This document shows, one piece after another, positions 8,367-16,463 of a stretch of 43,233 bases of DNA (position 1 is its first letter; each line of letters starts with the position of its first letter). The stretch is from Actinomadura sp. 7K507 (GTDB lineage Bacteria > Actinomycetota > Actinomycetes > Streptosporangiales > Streptosporangiaceae): NCBI RefSeq assembly GCF_004348425.1, contig NZ_SMKK01000059.1:1-43233 (forward strand), given 5' to 3'. Made by a program: the position numbers and the translations under genes. The notes beneath the pieces are model-generated. The model ran no database searches. It saw only the letters and a program-made list of their open reading frames with translations, and had not been told where the DNA came from.

Positions 8367-10894
8367 CTGGCGATCCCCTCGAGCAGCCGGTCGGGCCGGA
8401 TGGGCAGGTCGTGCGGGCGCCAGCCGGTGGCGGCGCGGACAGCGTTGCCGATCGAGGCGGCGACGCCCATGGTGCAGATCTCGCCCAGGCCGACGCCGCG
8501 GCCGGGCACGTGGTCCCAGCCCTCGGTGTGGAAGTGCACGTCGATCTCCGGTGTGTCGGCGATGCCGGGGATGCGGTAGTCCTCGAGGTTCGCGGTGAGG
8601 ACGGTTCCGGTGCCCGGGTCATCGTGGCGCTGCTCGAACAGGGCGTAGCCGATGCCTTGGACGACGCCGCCCTCGCACTGGTTGCGGGCCGGCCTCGGGG
8701 CGTAGATGTGGCCGGCGGCCACCCCGCACCAGACGCGGGCGGGTCTGATGCGTCCGAGGAGGGTGTCCACCTCGACCTCGGTGACGACGACGGCTCCGGA
8801 GAAGCCCCGTCCGATGGCGAAGTGGTCCAGGGGGAAGGGTGTGACGTATCCGCGGCGGTCGCGGGGGCGCCTGCCGACGACCCGGGTCCCGCCGGCCTCG
8901 TCGAGGGAGCGGGCGCCGAGGGCCTTGCGGAGGCGGCGGGCCGCGTCCTGCGCCGCCGGGGCGATCGAGGCGGTGGAGCAGCTGCTGGCGGCCGTCGGCC
9001 CGTACACGTGGTCGCTGTGGCCGAGTTCGACGCGCACCTGGCCGGGCAGCAGGTCGAGCGCGGACCGTACGACCTCGGCGATCACCGAGCGGCTGCCGGT
9101 GCCGATGTCCTGGGTGGCGATCCGGGCGACCACCGCGCCCTGCTCGACGACGAGCTCGACCTTGGTGCCCGGGTCGAGGAAGTACATGTAGTTGGCGGCG
9201 GCGACGCCCACGCCGCGGCGGACGCGTCCGTCGCCGGGGTCCGTCCGGTCGCGCCACATCGGCAGGGCCGAAGCCTCGTCGTACAGGGCGTGGCGCTTGG
9301 GGTTGCCGTCCCAGCGGCGGCGCAGCTCGATGGGGTCCTCACCGCGGCGCAGCGCCATCTCGTCGACGGCCTGCTCCAGCGCCCACAGCATCGGCGGCAT
9401 GCCGGGGCCGCGGAAGGGGATGCCGGGCGCGCGGTTGGTGACGTGGTCGTAGTCGCGGATCCGGCGCGGCGCGTTGCCGTAGACGAACCGCGAGTGCCAC
9501 GCCGCGTTGGACCCGATGGAGACGCCGGAGTCGCCGTGGGAGTCCATCGTGAAGGCGGCCAGCTCGCCGTCGGCGCCGGCGAGGAGGGCCAGGTCGATGC
9601 GCGTCCCGGGCCGGGTGCCGCCGTCGACGATCTCCTCCGGCCTGCTGAGGACGACCCTGACCGGCGCGTCGTGCAGCCGGGACAGCTCGACGGCGGAGAC
9701 CACGTCGGCGGTGACGTTGACCTTGGAGCCGAAACCGCCGCCCACATGCTCGGCCACGATGTGGACCTGCTCGGGCTTGAGTTTCCAGCGCTTGGCGGCC
9801 TGGTCGGCGACGCGGGTGACGGCCTGGGTGGACAGCTGGAGATGGAGCTCTCCGCCTTCCCACCGGGCCACGCAGCTGTGCGGTTCCATGCAGGTGTGCG
9901 CCTGCACGCCGGTGGTGAAGGAGGCCTCGACCAGGGTCCGGCCGCCGTCGCCCCGGGCCTTCTCGATGCGCTTCGCGGCCGTGCCGCCGCGCCAGCTCAT
10001 GGAGGCGGGGCCCCGGACGTTGCCGTTCCACTTGGCGCTCGCGAGCGGTCCCTCGTTGGCGCGGGGGGCCGCCTTGCGGGACTCCTCGGTGGGGTAGACG
10101 ACGGTGTCGTCCTCCGGAGACAGGACGGCGGGCAGCACCGTGTAGTCGATCTCGACGCGGGCCGCGGCGGCGAGCGCCTCCGCTTTGGTGGGCGCGGCGA
10201 CCGCGGCCACCGGCTGGCCCACGTAGCGGACGACGCGGTCCGCCGGGAGCAGTTCGGCCAGCGGGCCGTCGTAGCGGATCCCGTCCACCTTCGCGTGCGG
10301 GTGCGGCGAGCGCACGATCACGCCTTCGAGCCGGCCGTCCAGGACGACGTCCGTCGTGTAGCGCGCCGCGCCCGTGATCTTGCTGAGGGCCTCGACGCGT
10401 ACCGGCGTCACCGTGCCCTCGTCGTGCTTGCCCGCGCACGCCGCCGCGACCGCCGCGTAGATCCCGGCGTAGGCACCGCAGCGGCACAGGTGCCCGGCCA
10501 GGGCGTCGGCGATCTGCTCGCGGGACGGCTCGGCCGTGCCGTGCTCGTCCCGCCACCGGTCCACGAACGCGGCGGCCTCCACGACGAAGCCCGGCGTGCA
10601 GTAGCCGCACTGGAGCGCGTCGTGCTCGGCGAAGGCGCGCTGCACCGGATGGTCGCCGGCGTCGCCGCCGAGCCCCTCCACGGTCGTGACCTCGCGGCCG
10701 GCGACCGCACCGGCCGGCAGCAGGCAGCTCGCCGCCGTGCGCCCGTCGACCAGCACCGTGCAGGTTCCGCACACGCCGGTGCCGCAGGCGACCTTCGTCC
10801 CGGTCAGCCCCAGCCGCTCGCGCAGCATCTCCGCGGCGGTCTCGTCCTCCCCAGCACCGACGTCGATGGACTTGCCGTTGACACTGACTTCCAT
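8363..10894 (-). CDS. molybdenum hydroxylase: fused [2Fe-2S] and molybdopterin subunits
   Basis: 843 residues. Residues 1-165 form a two-cluster ferredoxin-like part: C37, C42 and C45 in CGTGVCGTC plus a later C for the plant-type cluster, and CGYCTPGF and CRCGAY for the second. The rest is the molybdopterin subunit: GAARYTTDVV, YVGQPVAAVAA, QAHTCMEPHSC, AEHVGGGFGSK and a C-terminal GVGLGEI, whose Glu is the expected active-site base. In many relatives these are two polypeptides; here they are fused, with the FAD subunit separate and downstream. ATG 10894 has GGAG six bases upstream; a GTG/ATG start further out lacks this. No XdhC-type maturation gene lies nearby. Confidence 0.9.
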   Translation of the reverse strand: MEVSVNGKSIDVGAGEDETAAEMLRERLGLTGTKVACGTGVCGTCTVLVDGRTAASCLLPAGAVAGREVTTVEGLGGDAGDHPVQRAFAEHDALQCGYCTPGFVVEAAAFVDRWRDEHGTAEPSREQIADALAGHLCRCGAYAGIYAAVAAACAGKHDEGTVTPVRVEALSKITGAARYTTDVVLDGRLEGVIVRSPHPHAKVDGIRYDGPLAELLPADRVVRYVGQPVAAVAAPTKAEALAAAARVEIDYTVLPAVLSPEDDTVVYPTEESRKAAPRANEGPLASAKWNGNVRGPASMSWRGGTAAKRIEKARGDGGRTLVEASFTTGVQAHTCMEPHSCVARWEGGELHLQLSTQAVTRVADQAAKRWKLKPEQVHIVAEHVGGGFGSKVNVTADVVSAVELSRLHDAPVRVVLSRPEEIVDGGTRPGTRIDLALLAGADGELAAFTMDSHGDSGVSIGSNAAWHSRFVYGNAPRRIRDYDHVTNRAPGIPFRGPGMPPMLWALEQAVDEMALRRGEDPIELRRRWDGNPKRHALYDEASALPMWRDRTDPGDGRVRRGVGVAAANYMYFLDPGTKVELVVEQGAVVARIATQDIGTGSRSVIAEVVRSALDLLPGQVRVELGHSDHVYGPTAASSCSTASIAPAAQDAARRLRKALGARSLDEAGGTRVVGRRPRDRRGYVTPFPLDHFAIGRGFSGAVVVTEVEVDTLLGRIRPARVWCGVAAGHIYAPRPARNQCEGGVVQGIGYALFEQRHDDPGTGTVLTANLEDYRIPGIADTPEIDVHFHTEGWDHVPGRGVGLGEICTMGVAASIGNAVRAATGWRPHDLPIRPDRLLEGIAR

Positions 10895-10983
10895 ACGCGC
10901 TCCATGCGCCGGATCGGGGATCGCCGCCATCGTGGCACGACAGCGCCTGGTAAACCACTACATTGGTCTGATTTCACCTTCTA

Positions 10984-10995
10984 GGATGATCATCC
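10984..10995. promoter_or_regulatory. 12-bp palindrome in the divergent promoter
   Basis: GGATGATCATCC is a perfect palindrome in the 119-bp region between the hydroxylase operon and the methyltransferase gene. Its position suits an operator, perhaps of a GntR-type repressor. No regulator gene is adjacent, so the assignment is inference. Confidence 0.4.
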
Positions 10996-11013
10996 AACCT
11001 ATCGTCGCGGCGG

Positions 11014-11826
11014 ATGGGAACCAGCGTGTCGCAAGAGCAGAGCGTGCCACCGGGCATCGACCCGAGCATCCCTAACGTCGCCCGCATGTACGACTACGTA
11101 CTCGGCGGGAAGGACAACTACGCCGCCGACCGCGAACTCGCCGGCCACCTCATCGCCTCGATCCCCGACGGCGTCGAGGCCCTGCGCGGGAACCGCCGCT
11201 TCCTCGGCCGCGCCGTCGCCCACGTCGCCGAGCAGGGCATCGACCAGTTCATCGACCTCGGCGCGGGACTGCCCAACCAGGGCAACGTCCACGAGATCGC
11301 CCAGCGCGTCCACCCGCACGCCCGCGTCGTCTACGTGGACATCGACCCGGTCGTCATCACCCACGCCCGCGCCCTGCTGGCCGCCGACGACCGCACCGCC
11401 GCCATCCAGGCCGACATGCGCGACCCCCGGGCCGTCCTCGACTCCGAGGCCGTCGCCCGGCTCATCGACTTCGACCGCCCGGTCGGCGTCATCTTCAACG
11501 CCATGCTGCACTTCGTCACCGAGGACGAGGACCCCGCGGGCATCGTCGCCGCCTTCACCGACGTCATCGCCCCCGGCAGCCACCTCGTCATCTCCCACAG
11601 CACCGTCGACGACCGCCCCGCCGACCTGGTCGAGATCATCGAGAGCGCGTACGAGAACGCCTCGGCGCCCATGGTCTTCCGCGCCTACGACGGCGTCCTG
11701 CGCCTGTTCAACGGCCTCACCCTCGTCGAGCCGGGCCTGGTCAAGGTCAACCGGTGGCGCGCCGACGCCGCCGAGGCCGCCGCGAGCGGCGGCGCCTGGG
11801 TCTACGGCGGCGTCGCCGTCAAATGA
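11014..11826 (+). CDS. SAM-dependent methyltransferase, SAV2177/DUF574 family
   Basis: 270 residues with the family hallmark near the start (PNVARMYDYVLGGKDNYAAD), the SAM-binding FIDLGAGLPNQGN motif, the VDIDPVV acidic end of strand 2, and VGVIFNAMLHFV. The family is very expanded in actinomycetes and its substrates are unknown. ATG 11014 has a weak ribosome site; GTG 11026 has GGGAA at a good distance and may be the true start. It diverges from the molybdenum hydroxylase operon and converges on the TMEM165 gene, so it is a single-gene unit. Confidence 0.88.
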   Translation: MGTSVSQEQSVPPGIDPSIPNVARMYDYVLGGKDNYAADRELAGHLIASIPDGVEALRGNRRFLGRAVAHVAEQGIDQFIDLGAGLPNQGNVHEIAQRVHPHARVVYVDIDPVVITHARALLAADDRTAAIQADMRDPRAVLDSEAVARLIDFDRPVGVIFNAMLHFVTEDEDPAGIVAAFTDVIAPGSHLVISHSTVDDRPADLVEIIESAYENASAPMVFRAYDGVLRLFNGLTLVEPGLVKVNRWRADAAEAAASGGAWVYGGVAVK

Positions 11827-11844
11827 CCGCGCTGGGGCCCGCAT

Positions 11845-12426
11845 TCAGGCGGTGAAGGCCTCGACGAGCATCCAGGTGGCCAGGCCTGCCATGCAGAGGG
11901 CGCCGATGCGTTGGACGGTCTTCAGCGGGACGCGCTTGGCGATGAACTTGCCCGCCAGCAGGGCCAGGGCCGACACCGACATCAGGGCGGCGGCCGAGCC
12001 GATCGCCGTCGGCAGCCAGCCGTTGGTGGCGGCCAGGTTGGCCGTGGTGATCTGGGTCAGGTCACCCCACTCGCTGACGAACACGGCGGTGAAGGCGGCG
12101 GCGTAGGACGGCCAGAACCGGGTGATCGTCCCCCCGGCGTGGTCGTCGTCATCGTCGTCCCCGCCGCGCATCAGCATGAAGGCGCCGAAGGCGAACAGGG
12201 CGGCGGAGACCAGCTTGACCGCCATGTCCGGCAGCAGGCCGAGCAGGCTGCCGGCGCCCACCGCGATCGCGACGTGCACGATGAACGCCGTGGACGTGCC
12301 GAACCACACGTACAGCGGGCGCATCCGCGTGCCCATGGCCAGCGAGGCGAACATCGTCTTGTCGGGGAGCTCGGCGAGGAAGATCAGCCCGAAGGCGGTG
12401 AGGATCGCCAGGGGGTCCAGGGTCAT
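11845..12426 (-). CDS. TMEM165/GDT1 (UPF0016) family cation transporter
   Basis: 193 residues with six predicted membrane helices arranged as two repeats. Each repeat holds the family's cation-binding motif: E19-L-P-D-K-T in the first and E119-W-G-D-L-T in the second (consensus E-x-G-D-[KR]-T). A run of six Asp at 90-95 lies in the central loop. Family members export or exchange Mn2+ and Ca2+ across the membrane. ATG 12426 has GGAAGG eight bases upstream; longer starts would translate the riboswitch leader. The leader at 12549-12658 resembles the manganese-sensing yybP-ykoY element, so Mn2+ export under Mn2+ control is the likely role. The second motif has L instead of K/R, a mild deviation. 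Confidence 0.9.
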   Translation of the reverse strand: MTLDPLAILTAFGLIFLAELPDKTMFASLAMGTRMRPLYVWFGTSTAFIVHVAIAVGAGSLLGLLPDMAVKLVSAALFAFGAFMLMRGGDDDDDDHAGGTITRFWPSYAAAFTAVFVSEWGDLTQITTANLAATNGWLPTAIGSAAALMSVSALALLAGKFIAKRVPLKTVQRIGALCMAGLATWMLVEAFTA

Positions 12427-12548
12427 GAACGAGGCCTTCCGCTGGGGCCGGGCCGCGTGCTTCGGGTCGACACCAGAAGGCGCCGGGGATCCACTCGGCC
12501 CGGCACGACGGGACGGCCCGCACGGTGGTGCAGGCCGGGTCATGCCGT

Positions 12549-12658
12549 GGCCGAAGGTCTCGTCCGCCCTCCGCACGGATGCGGGGGCCCGGTGGCCGGG
12601 ACGTCCTGGGACGTCCAGCGTGTCGACCAGCGGTGTTACAGGACTACTCCCCTTCGCC
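12549..12658 (-). promoter_or_regulatory. yybP-ykoY-type manganese riboswitch
   Basis: Read on the minus strand, the leader has GCGAAGGGGAGUAG at its 5' side and GGACGAGACCUUCG about 90 bases later. GGGGAGUAG and a GA(A/C)GACC-like 3' block are the two conserved halves of the yybP-ykoY aptamer. CGAAGG and CCUUCG pair to close the P1 helix, with GC-rich stems between. It ends about 120 bases before the start of a TMEM165-family gene, a known genomic partner of this riboswitch. The expression platform between 12427 and 12548 contains GC-rich complementary segments, but I cannot say whether control is at transcription or translation. Confidence 0.75.
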
Positions 12659-12718
12659 GCCCGCGAGTCTAACCGATGCCCGCACCAGGCGATGTGGCGC
12701 GGGTCAGGCCCGTCTCGC

Positions 12719-13999
12719 TTAAGGGAGGCGGTGCTGGGAGACGAAATCCCAGATTACGGTGTTGGCGTTTATGTCGTAGGTGGTGCCGCCGAGGAACGGG
12801 CCTAGGAATGGGAGGCCGCCGGGCCAATTGTGACCGCCGCCCTTGATCTGGTAGACGACGACGGGGCCGTCGGCCGCGCAGTCGGGGTGGTCGTGGCGGA
12901 CGACGGTGGTGTTGTCGTCGGGCGCGATGTCGGGCAGGTTCGTGGCGACGGTCTCGCCGCCGCACTCGTTGTTGCGCGTCCAGAAGTCGAGCGCCGGCTG
13001 CACCGTGGAGTAGGGGACGATGAAGTCGCCGTCGCCGTGGATCATGACGATCGGGACATGGCGCCCCGGGCTGCAGGAGGCCGGGTCGGACAGCTGGCCG
13101 GCGACGGCGACGTAGGCGGCGAACCGGTCGTTGTCGCAGGCCATCTTGCTGGTGAAGAAGCCGCCGTTGCTCATGCCGGAGGCGTAGAGGCGCTTCGGAT
13201 CGGCGTTGAACCGCTGGACGAGGATGTCCTGGAGTCGCTGTACGAAGCCGGGGTCGTCCACGTCGGGGGATGGCGTCCCGGCAGGGACGCCCTGCCAGCC
13301 GGGCCCGTAGTGCTCAGGGGTGATCATGATGAAGCCGCGGGTCTGCGCGTAGTCGGCCATGCGGCCGTAGTACTCGGCGATGCCCGGCGTCTCCAGGAGC
13401 CCGGGGAAGTGGAACAGCACCGGCCGCGGGGTCCCGTCGTAGTCGTCGGGCAGGCGGAGGATCGCGTTTCTGGCCTGCCCGGCGTGGGTGATGCGGATGG
13501 CGTGGTCGCCCGGATCGGGACGGCGGTCCTCGATCGTGAACGTGACCGGCTGGGACGAGGAGGAGTCGCCGCGCCGTACGGTGCCGTTCCCCTCCCACTT
13601 CACCGTCGCGGTGCCCGGGACCGTGACGCCGCCGTTGACCTTGGCGGAGATCTCCACGCCCGCACCGGGGTCCTTGAGGGTGAACTCACCCTTCAACCCG
13701 AAAACGTTACGGGCGATCTGGAACGAGACGTTCGCCGTCCCGCCGCCGGCACCGGGGAGCGTGCCCGAGCCCTGGATCTTGTCGGTCTCATACGTCGCGA
13801 CGTTGTCGAGGACGGCGATGGCCCCCGAGGACAGTTCTCCGGTCAGTTCGTAGGCCGGAGAACCGGCCGCGGTGACCGTGACGCGGTCTTCGAGTGGTGG
13901 AGCGGCGTGGGCGGTCCCGGAGGGTGCGACGCTCAGCGCCGCCCCCGCAAGGCACGCGGCGGCGAGACCGCGCCAGGACCGAGGGGAATGGTGAACCAC
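12719..13999 (-). CDS. secreted alpha/beta-hydrolase (PHB-depolymerase/feruloyl-esterase-like)
   Basis: About 426 residues. A Sec signal peptide (RSWRGLAAACLAGAALSVAP, cleavage after TAHA) is followed by a beta-rich N-terminal domain of about 130 residues and then an alpha/beta-hydrolase domain. The latter shows VLFHFPGLLET (oxyanion region), the nucleophile motif GMSNGGFF, HGDGDFIVPY with the acid, and the late GGGHNWPGG histidine. This fits the LpqC/PHB-depolymerase-type esterase group. I prefer GTG 13999, preceded by AGGAG at nine bases; ATG 14020 upstream lacks a ribosome site. It follows the SDR gene by 39 bases on the same strand and could be read from the ligase promoter. Confidence 0.82.
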   Translation of the reverse strand: MVHHSPRSWRGLAAACLAGAALSVAPSGTAHAAPPLEDRVTVTAAGSPAYELTGELSSGAIAVLDNVATYETDKIQGSGTLPGAGGGTANVSFQIARNVFGLKGEFTLKDPGAGVEISAKVNGGVTVPGTATVKWEGNGTVRRGDSSSSQPVTFTIEDRRPDPGDHAIRITHAGQARNAILRLPDDYDGTPRPVLFHFPGLLETPGIAEYYGRMADYAQTRGFIMITPEHYGPGWQGVPAGTPSPDVDDPGFVQRLQDILVQRFNADPKRLYASGMSNGGFFTSKMACDNDRFAAYVAVAGQLSDPASCSPGRHVPIVMIHGDGDFIVPYSTVQPALDFWTRNNECGGETVATNLPDIAPDDNTTVVRHDHPDCAADGPVVVYQIKGGGHNWPGGLPFLGPFLGGTTYDINANTVIWDFVSQHRLP

Positions 14000-14038
14000 G
14001 GCAGGCATCTCCTGATTCATGGACGAGGAACGGGGCAG

Positions 14039-14797
14039 TCAGAGGGGGCCGAGGCCGTCTACTCGGAGTAGAGAGCCGGTGGTGTAGGACGAGGCGTCGC
14101 TGGCGTAGTAAAGGGCGGCCGTGACGATCTCCTCGGGGTGGCCGAGGCGGCGCAGCAGCATGTCCGGCCTGTCCTCCCCCGGGGTCGCCCAGCCCTTGGA
14201 GATGTCGGTGTAGAACCCGCCGGGCGAGATGACGTTGAAGCGGACCTCTGGGGCGAACTCCTGCGCGAACGCGACGCTGATCGCGTTGAGGGCCGCCTTG
14301 GACCCGGCGTAGGGGGCGAAGTTCGGGGACGGCCGCAACGCACCCGTGCTGGAGACGCTGATGACCGAGCCGCCGCCGCCCGCCTTCATCCGCTCGGCCA
14401 CCACCGCCGACAGCCGGAACGGGCCCTTGAAGTTGACCCCGACCACCTTGTCGAACAGTTCCTCTGAGGTCTGCGCGGACGAGGGCGCCAGCGGTGACAT
14501 GCCCGCGTTGTTGACCAGGACGTCGATCTTGCCGAACCGTTCGTAGGCGGTTTCGGCGAGTGCGTCGAGCGAATCCCAGCGGCCCGCGTGGCAGGCCACC
14601 GGCAGGGCCTTGCGGCCGAGCGCCTCCACCTCGCCGGCGACCGCCTCGCAGGCGTCCAGTTTGCGGCTGGCGATCACGACGTCGGCGCCGGCGGCCGCGT
14701 AGGCCAGCACGATCGCGCGTCCCAGCCCGCGGCTTCCGCCGGTGACCAGCGCCACCTTGCCGGTGAGGTCGAACAGTTCGGCGGGGGTTCGCGTCAC
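14039..14797 (-). CDS. SDR-family oxidoreductase
   Basis: 252 residues of a classical short-chain dehydrogenase/reductase: cofactor motif TGGSRGLG at 19-26, VNNAGMSPL, catalytic S in SVSSTGA, the Y-x-x-x-K pair in YAGSKAAL, and SPGGFYTDI. The residue after strand 2 (ASRKLDA) suggests NADP(H) preference. GTG 14797 overlaps the upstream acyl-CoA ligase by GTGA, so the two are coupled. The likely role is oxidising a hydroxyacyl or hydroxy-steroid-type intermediate of the acyl-CoA pathway encoded around it (inference). Confidence 0.9.
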   Translation of the reverse strand: MTRTPAELFDLTGKVALVTGGSRGLGRAIVLAYAAAGADVVIASRKLDACEAVAGEVEALGRKALPVACHAGRWDSLDALAETAYERFGKIDVLVNNAGMSPLAPSSAQTSEELFDKVVGVNFKGPFRLSAVVAERMKAGGGGSVISVSSTGALRPSPNFAPYAGSKAALNAISVAFAQEFAPEVRFNVISPGGFYTDISKGWATPGEDRPDMLLRRLGHPEEIVTAALYYASDASSYTTGSLLRVDGLGPL

Positions 14798-16344
14798 GAG
14801 ACCGCTCCGATTCCGTGCGCCCCGTAGCGCTCGCGCAGCAGGCGTTTGTAGAGCTTGCCGTTGGGGTCGCGGGGAAGTTCGTCGACGAAGTCGACCGTGC
14901 CGGGGCATTTGTACGTCGCCAGTTCGAGCCGGCAGTGGGCGATCAGTTCCGCGGCCAGCGCGGGGTTCGCCGTGGCGTCGTCGGTGAGCTGGACGACCGC
15001 CTTGACGGCCTCGCCCATCTCCTCGTCCGGGACGCCGATGACCGCCACGTCCGCCACGGCGGGGTGGCCGACCAGCGCGTTCTCCGCCTCCTGCGGGTAG
15101 ATGTTCACCCCGCCCGAGATGATCATGTGGGCGCGGCGGTCGGTGAGGTAGAGGTAGCCGTCGCCGTCCAGGTAGCCGATGTCGCCGAGGGTGCGCCAGC
15201 CCTTGTCGTTGGTCACCGACGCGGTCTTCCCGGGGTCGTTGTGGTACTCGAACGGCCGCCCGCCCGCGAAGTACACCACGCCGGGTTCGCCGGGCGGCAG
15301 GTCCCGGCCGTCCTCGCCGACGATGTGGCACTCCTGGTAGGGCCTGCCGACGGAGCCGGGATGGGCCAGCCACTCCTCGGGCGTGATCGAGGTGTGGCCG
15401 ACGTCCTCGGTACCGGAGTAGTACTCGTGGATGATCGGCCCCCACCAGTCGAGCATCCGCCGCTTCACCGATACCGGGCACGGCGCCGCCCCGTGGGTGG
15501 CGTTGACCAGGCTGGAGAGGTCGAACCGCTCGCGGTCGGCCTGCGGCAGCCGCAGCATCCGGATGAACATCGTCGGGACGAACTGCGCGTGGGTGACCCG
15601 GTGCCGTTCGATCAGTTCCAGGCATTGCCGGGCGTCGAACTTCTCCATCACCACCACCGTCGCGCCGAGGCGGTGCATCGATGTGGAGAACACCAGGGGC
15701 GCGCCGTGGTACAGCGGCGCGGGCGACAGGTAGACGGCCCCCGGCCCGGTGCCCTGCATGACCAGGCCGTTCGCGATCTGGACGGGCGGCGACTCCGGGT
15801 CGCCCAGGCGGGTGCGCGGCAGCGGCTTGCGCACGCCCTTCGGCCGTCCGGTGGTGCCGGACGAGTAGAGCATCTCGCGTCCCTCGCACTCGTCCGGGAG
15901 GGGGTCGGCCGGGTGCGCGGCGAGAAGGTCGTCGTAGCGGTCGAAGCCGGGGATCTCCCCGGCCGCCGACACCCGCACGGGGATCCGGGCGAGGTCGAGC
16001 CCGCCGACCACGCCGGCCATCGCCTCGCTCGCGATCAACGCGCCCGCCCCGGAGTCGTCCAGCACGTACTGCACCTCGGCGGGACGCAGGTGGCTGTTGA
16101 TCGCGGTGTAGTACAGGCCGGAGCGCTGCGCCGCCCACGCGACCTCCAGGTACGCCCGGTTGTTCTCCATGAGGATCGCGATGTGATCGCCGACCTGGAG
16201 ACCGCGGGCGCGCAGCGCCTGCGCGAACCGCAGCGACCGCTCCTCCAGTTGCGCGAAGGTCACGACCTCGCCGGCCCCCATGATGACCGCGGGCCTGTCC
16301 GGGGTGCGCCGGGCGTGCCAGGCGAGCGTCATCGACTCCGTCAT
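14794..16344 (-). CDS. AMP-forming acyl-CoA synthetase (FadD-type)
   Basis: 516 residues of the ANL superfamily, activating a carboxylic acid to its CoA thioester through an acyl-AMP. The P-loop motif is YSSGTTGRPKGVRKP, followed by HGAAPCP, YYSGTEDVG (A5), GDIGYLDGDGYLYLTDRR (A7/A8), and the C-terminal lysine in PNGKLYKR (A10). ATG 16344 has GAAGGG upstream. It heads the minus-strand operon with the SDR and faces the acyl-CoA dehydrogenase operon across paired operators. Chain-length specificity cannot be read; relatives near FadD4 act on fatty or steroid side-chain acids. Confidence 0.9.
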   Translation of the reverse strand: MTESMTLAWHARRTPDRPAVIMGAGEVVTFAQLEERSLRFAQALRARGLQVGDHIAILMENNRAYLEVAWAAQRSGLYYTAINSHLRPAEVQYVLDDSGAGALIASEAMAGVVGGLDLARIPVRVSAAGEIPGFDRYDDLLAAHPADPLPDECEGREMLYSSGTTGRPKGVRKPLPRTRLGDPESPPVQIANGLVMQGTGPGAVYLSPAPLYHGAPLVFSTSMHRLGATVVVMEKFDARQCLELIERHRVTHAQFVPTMFIRMLRLPQADRERFDLSSLVNATHGAAPCPVSVKRRMLDWWGPIIHEYYSGTEDVGHTSITPEEWLAHPGSVGRPYQECHIVGEDGRDLPPGEPGVVYFAGGRPFEYHNDPGKTASVTNDKGWRTLGDIGYLDGDGYLYLTDRRAHMIISGGVNIYPQEAENALVGHPAVADVAVIGVPDEEMGEAVKAVVQLTDDATANPALAAELIAHCRLELATYKCPGTVDFVDELPRDPNGKLYKRLLRERYGAHGIGAVS

Positions 16345-16365
16345 GATACGGGCCCTTCACTGGCG

Positions 16366-16401
16366 AAGAATTATGTTCTCCTGTATGAGAAACTTATTCT
16401 C
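16366..16401. promoter_or_regulatory. paired operators between ligase and acyl-CoA dehydrogenase operons
   Basis: Two 15-bp sites, AAGAA-TTATG-TTCTC (16366-16380) and GAGAA-ACTTA-TTCTC (16387-16401), lie 21 bp apart start to start in the divergent promoter region. The second extends to perfect 8-bp arms (TATGAGAA / TTCTCATA). The same motif and spacing recur at 20561-20596. The size and symmetry suit a TetR-family repressor binding as two dimers on one face of the helix. Confidence 0.7.
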
Positions 16402-16463
16402 ATACCCGATGTGAGGCAATGCCCGATTCCCGCCCGGGGCGTCGTCCGTCGAGAGGAGAAGGC

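Noticed and set aside
8411..10984. An 857-residue open frame on the plus strand
   Set aside because: It lies wholly antisense to the molybdenum hydroxylase gene, has no recognisable domain and reflects the high GC content.
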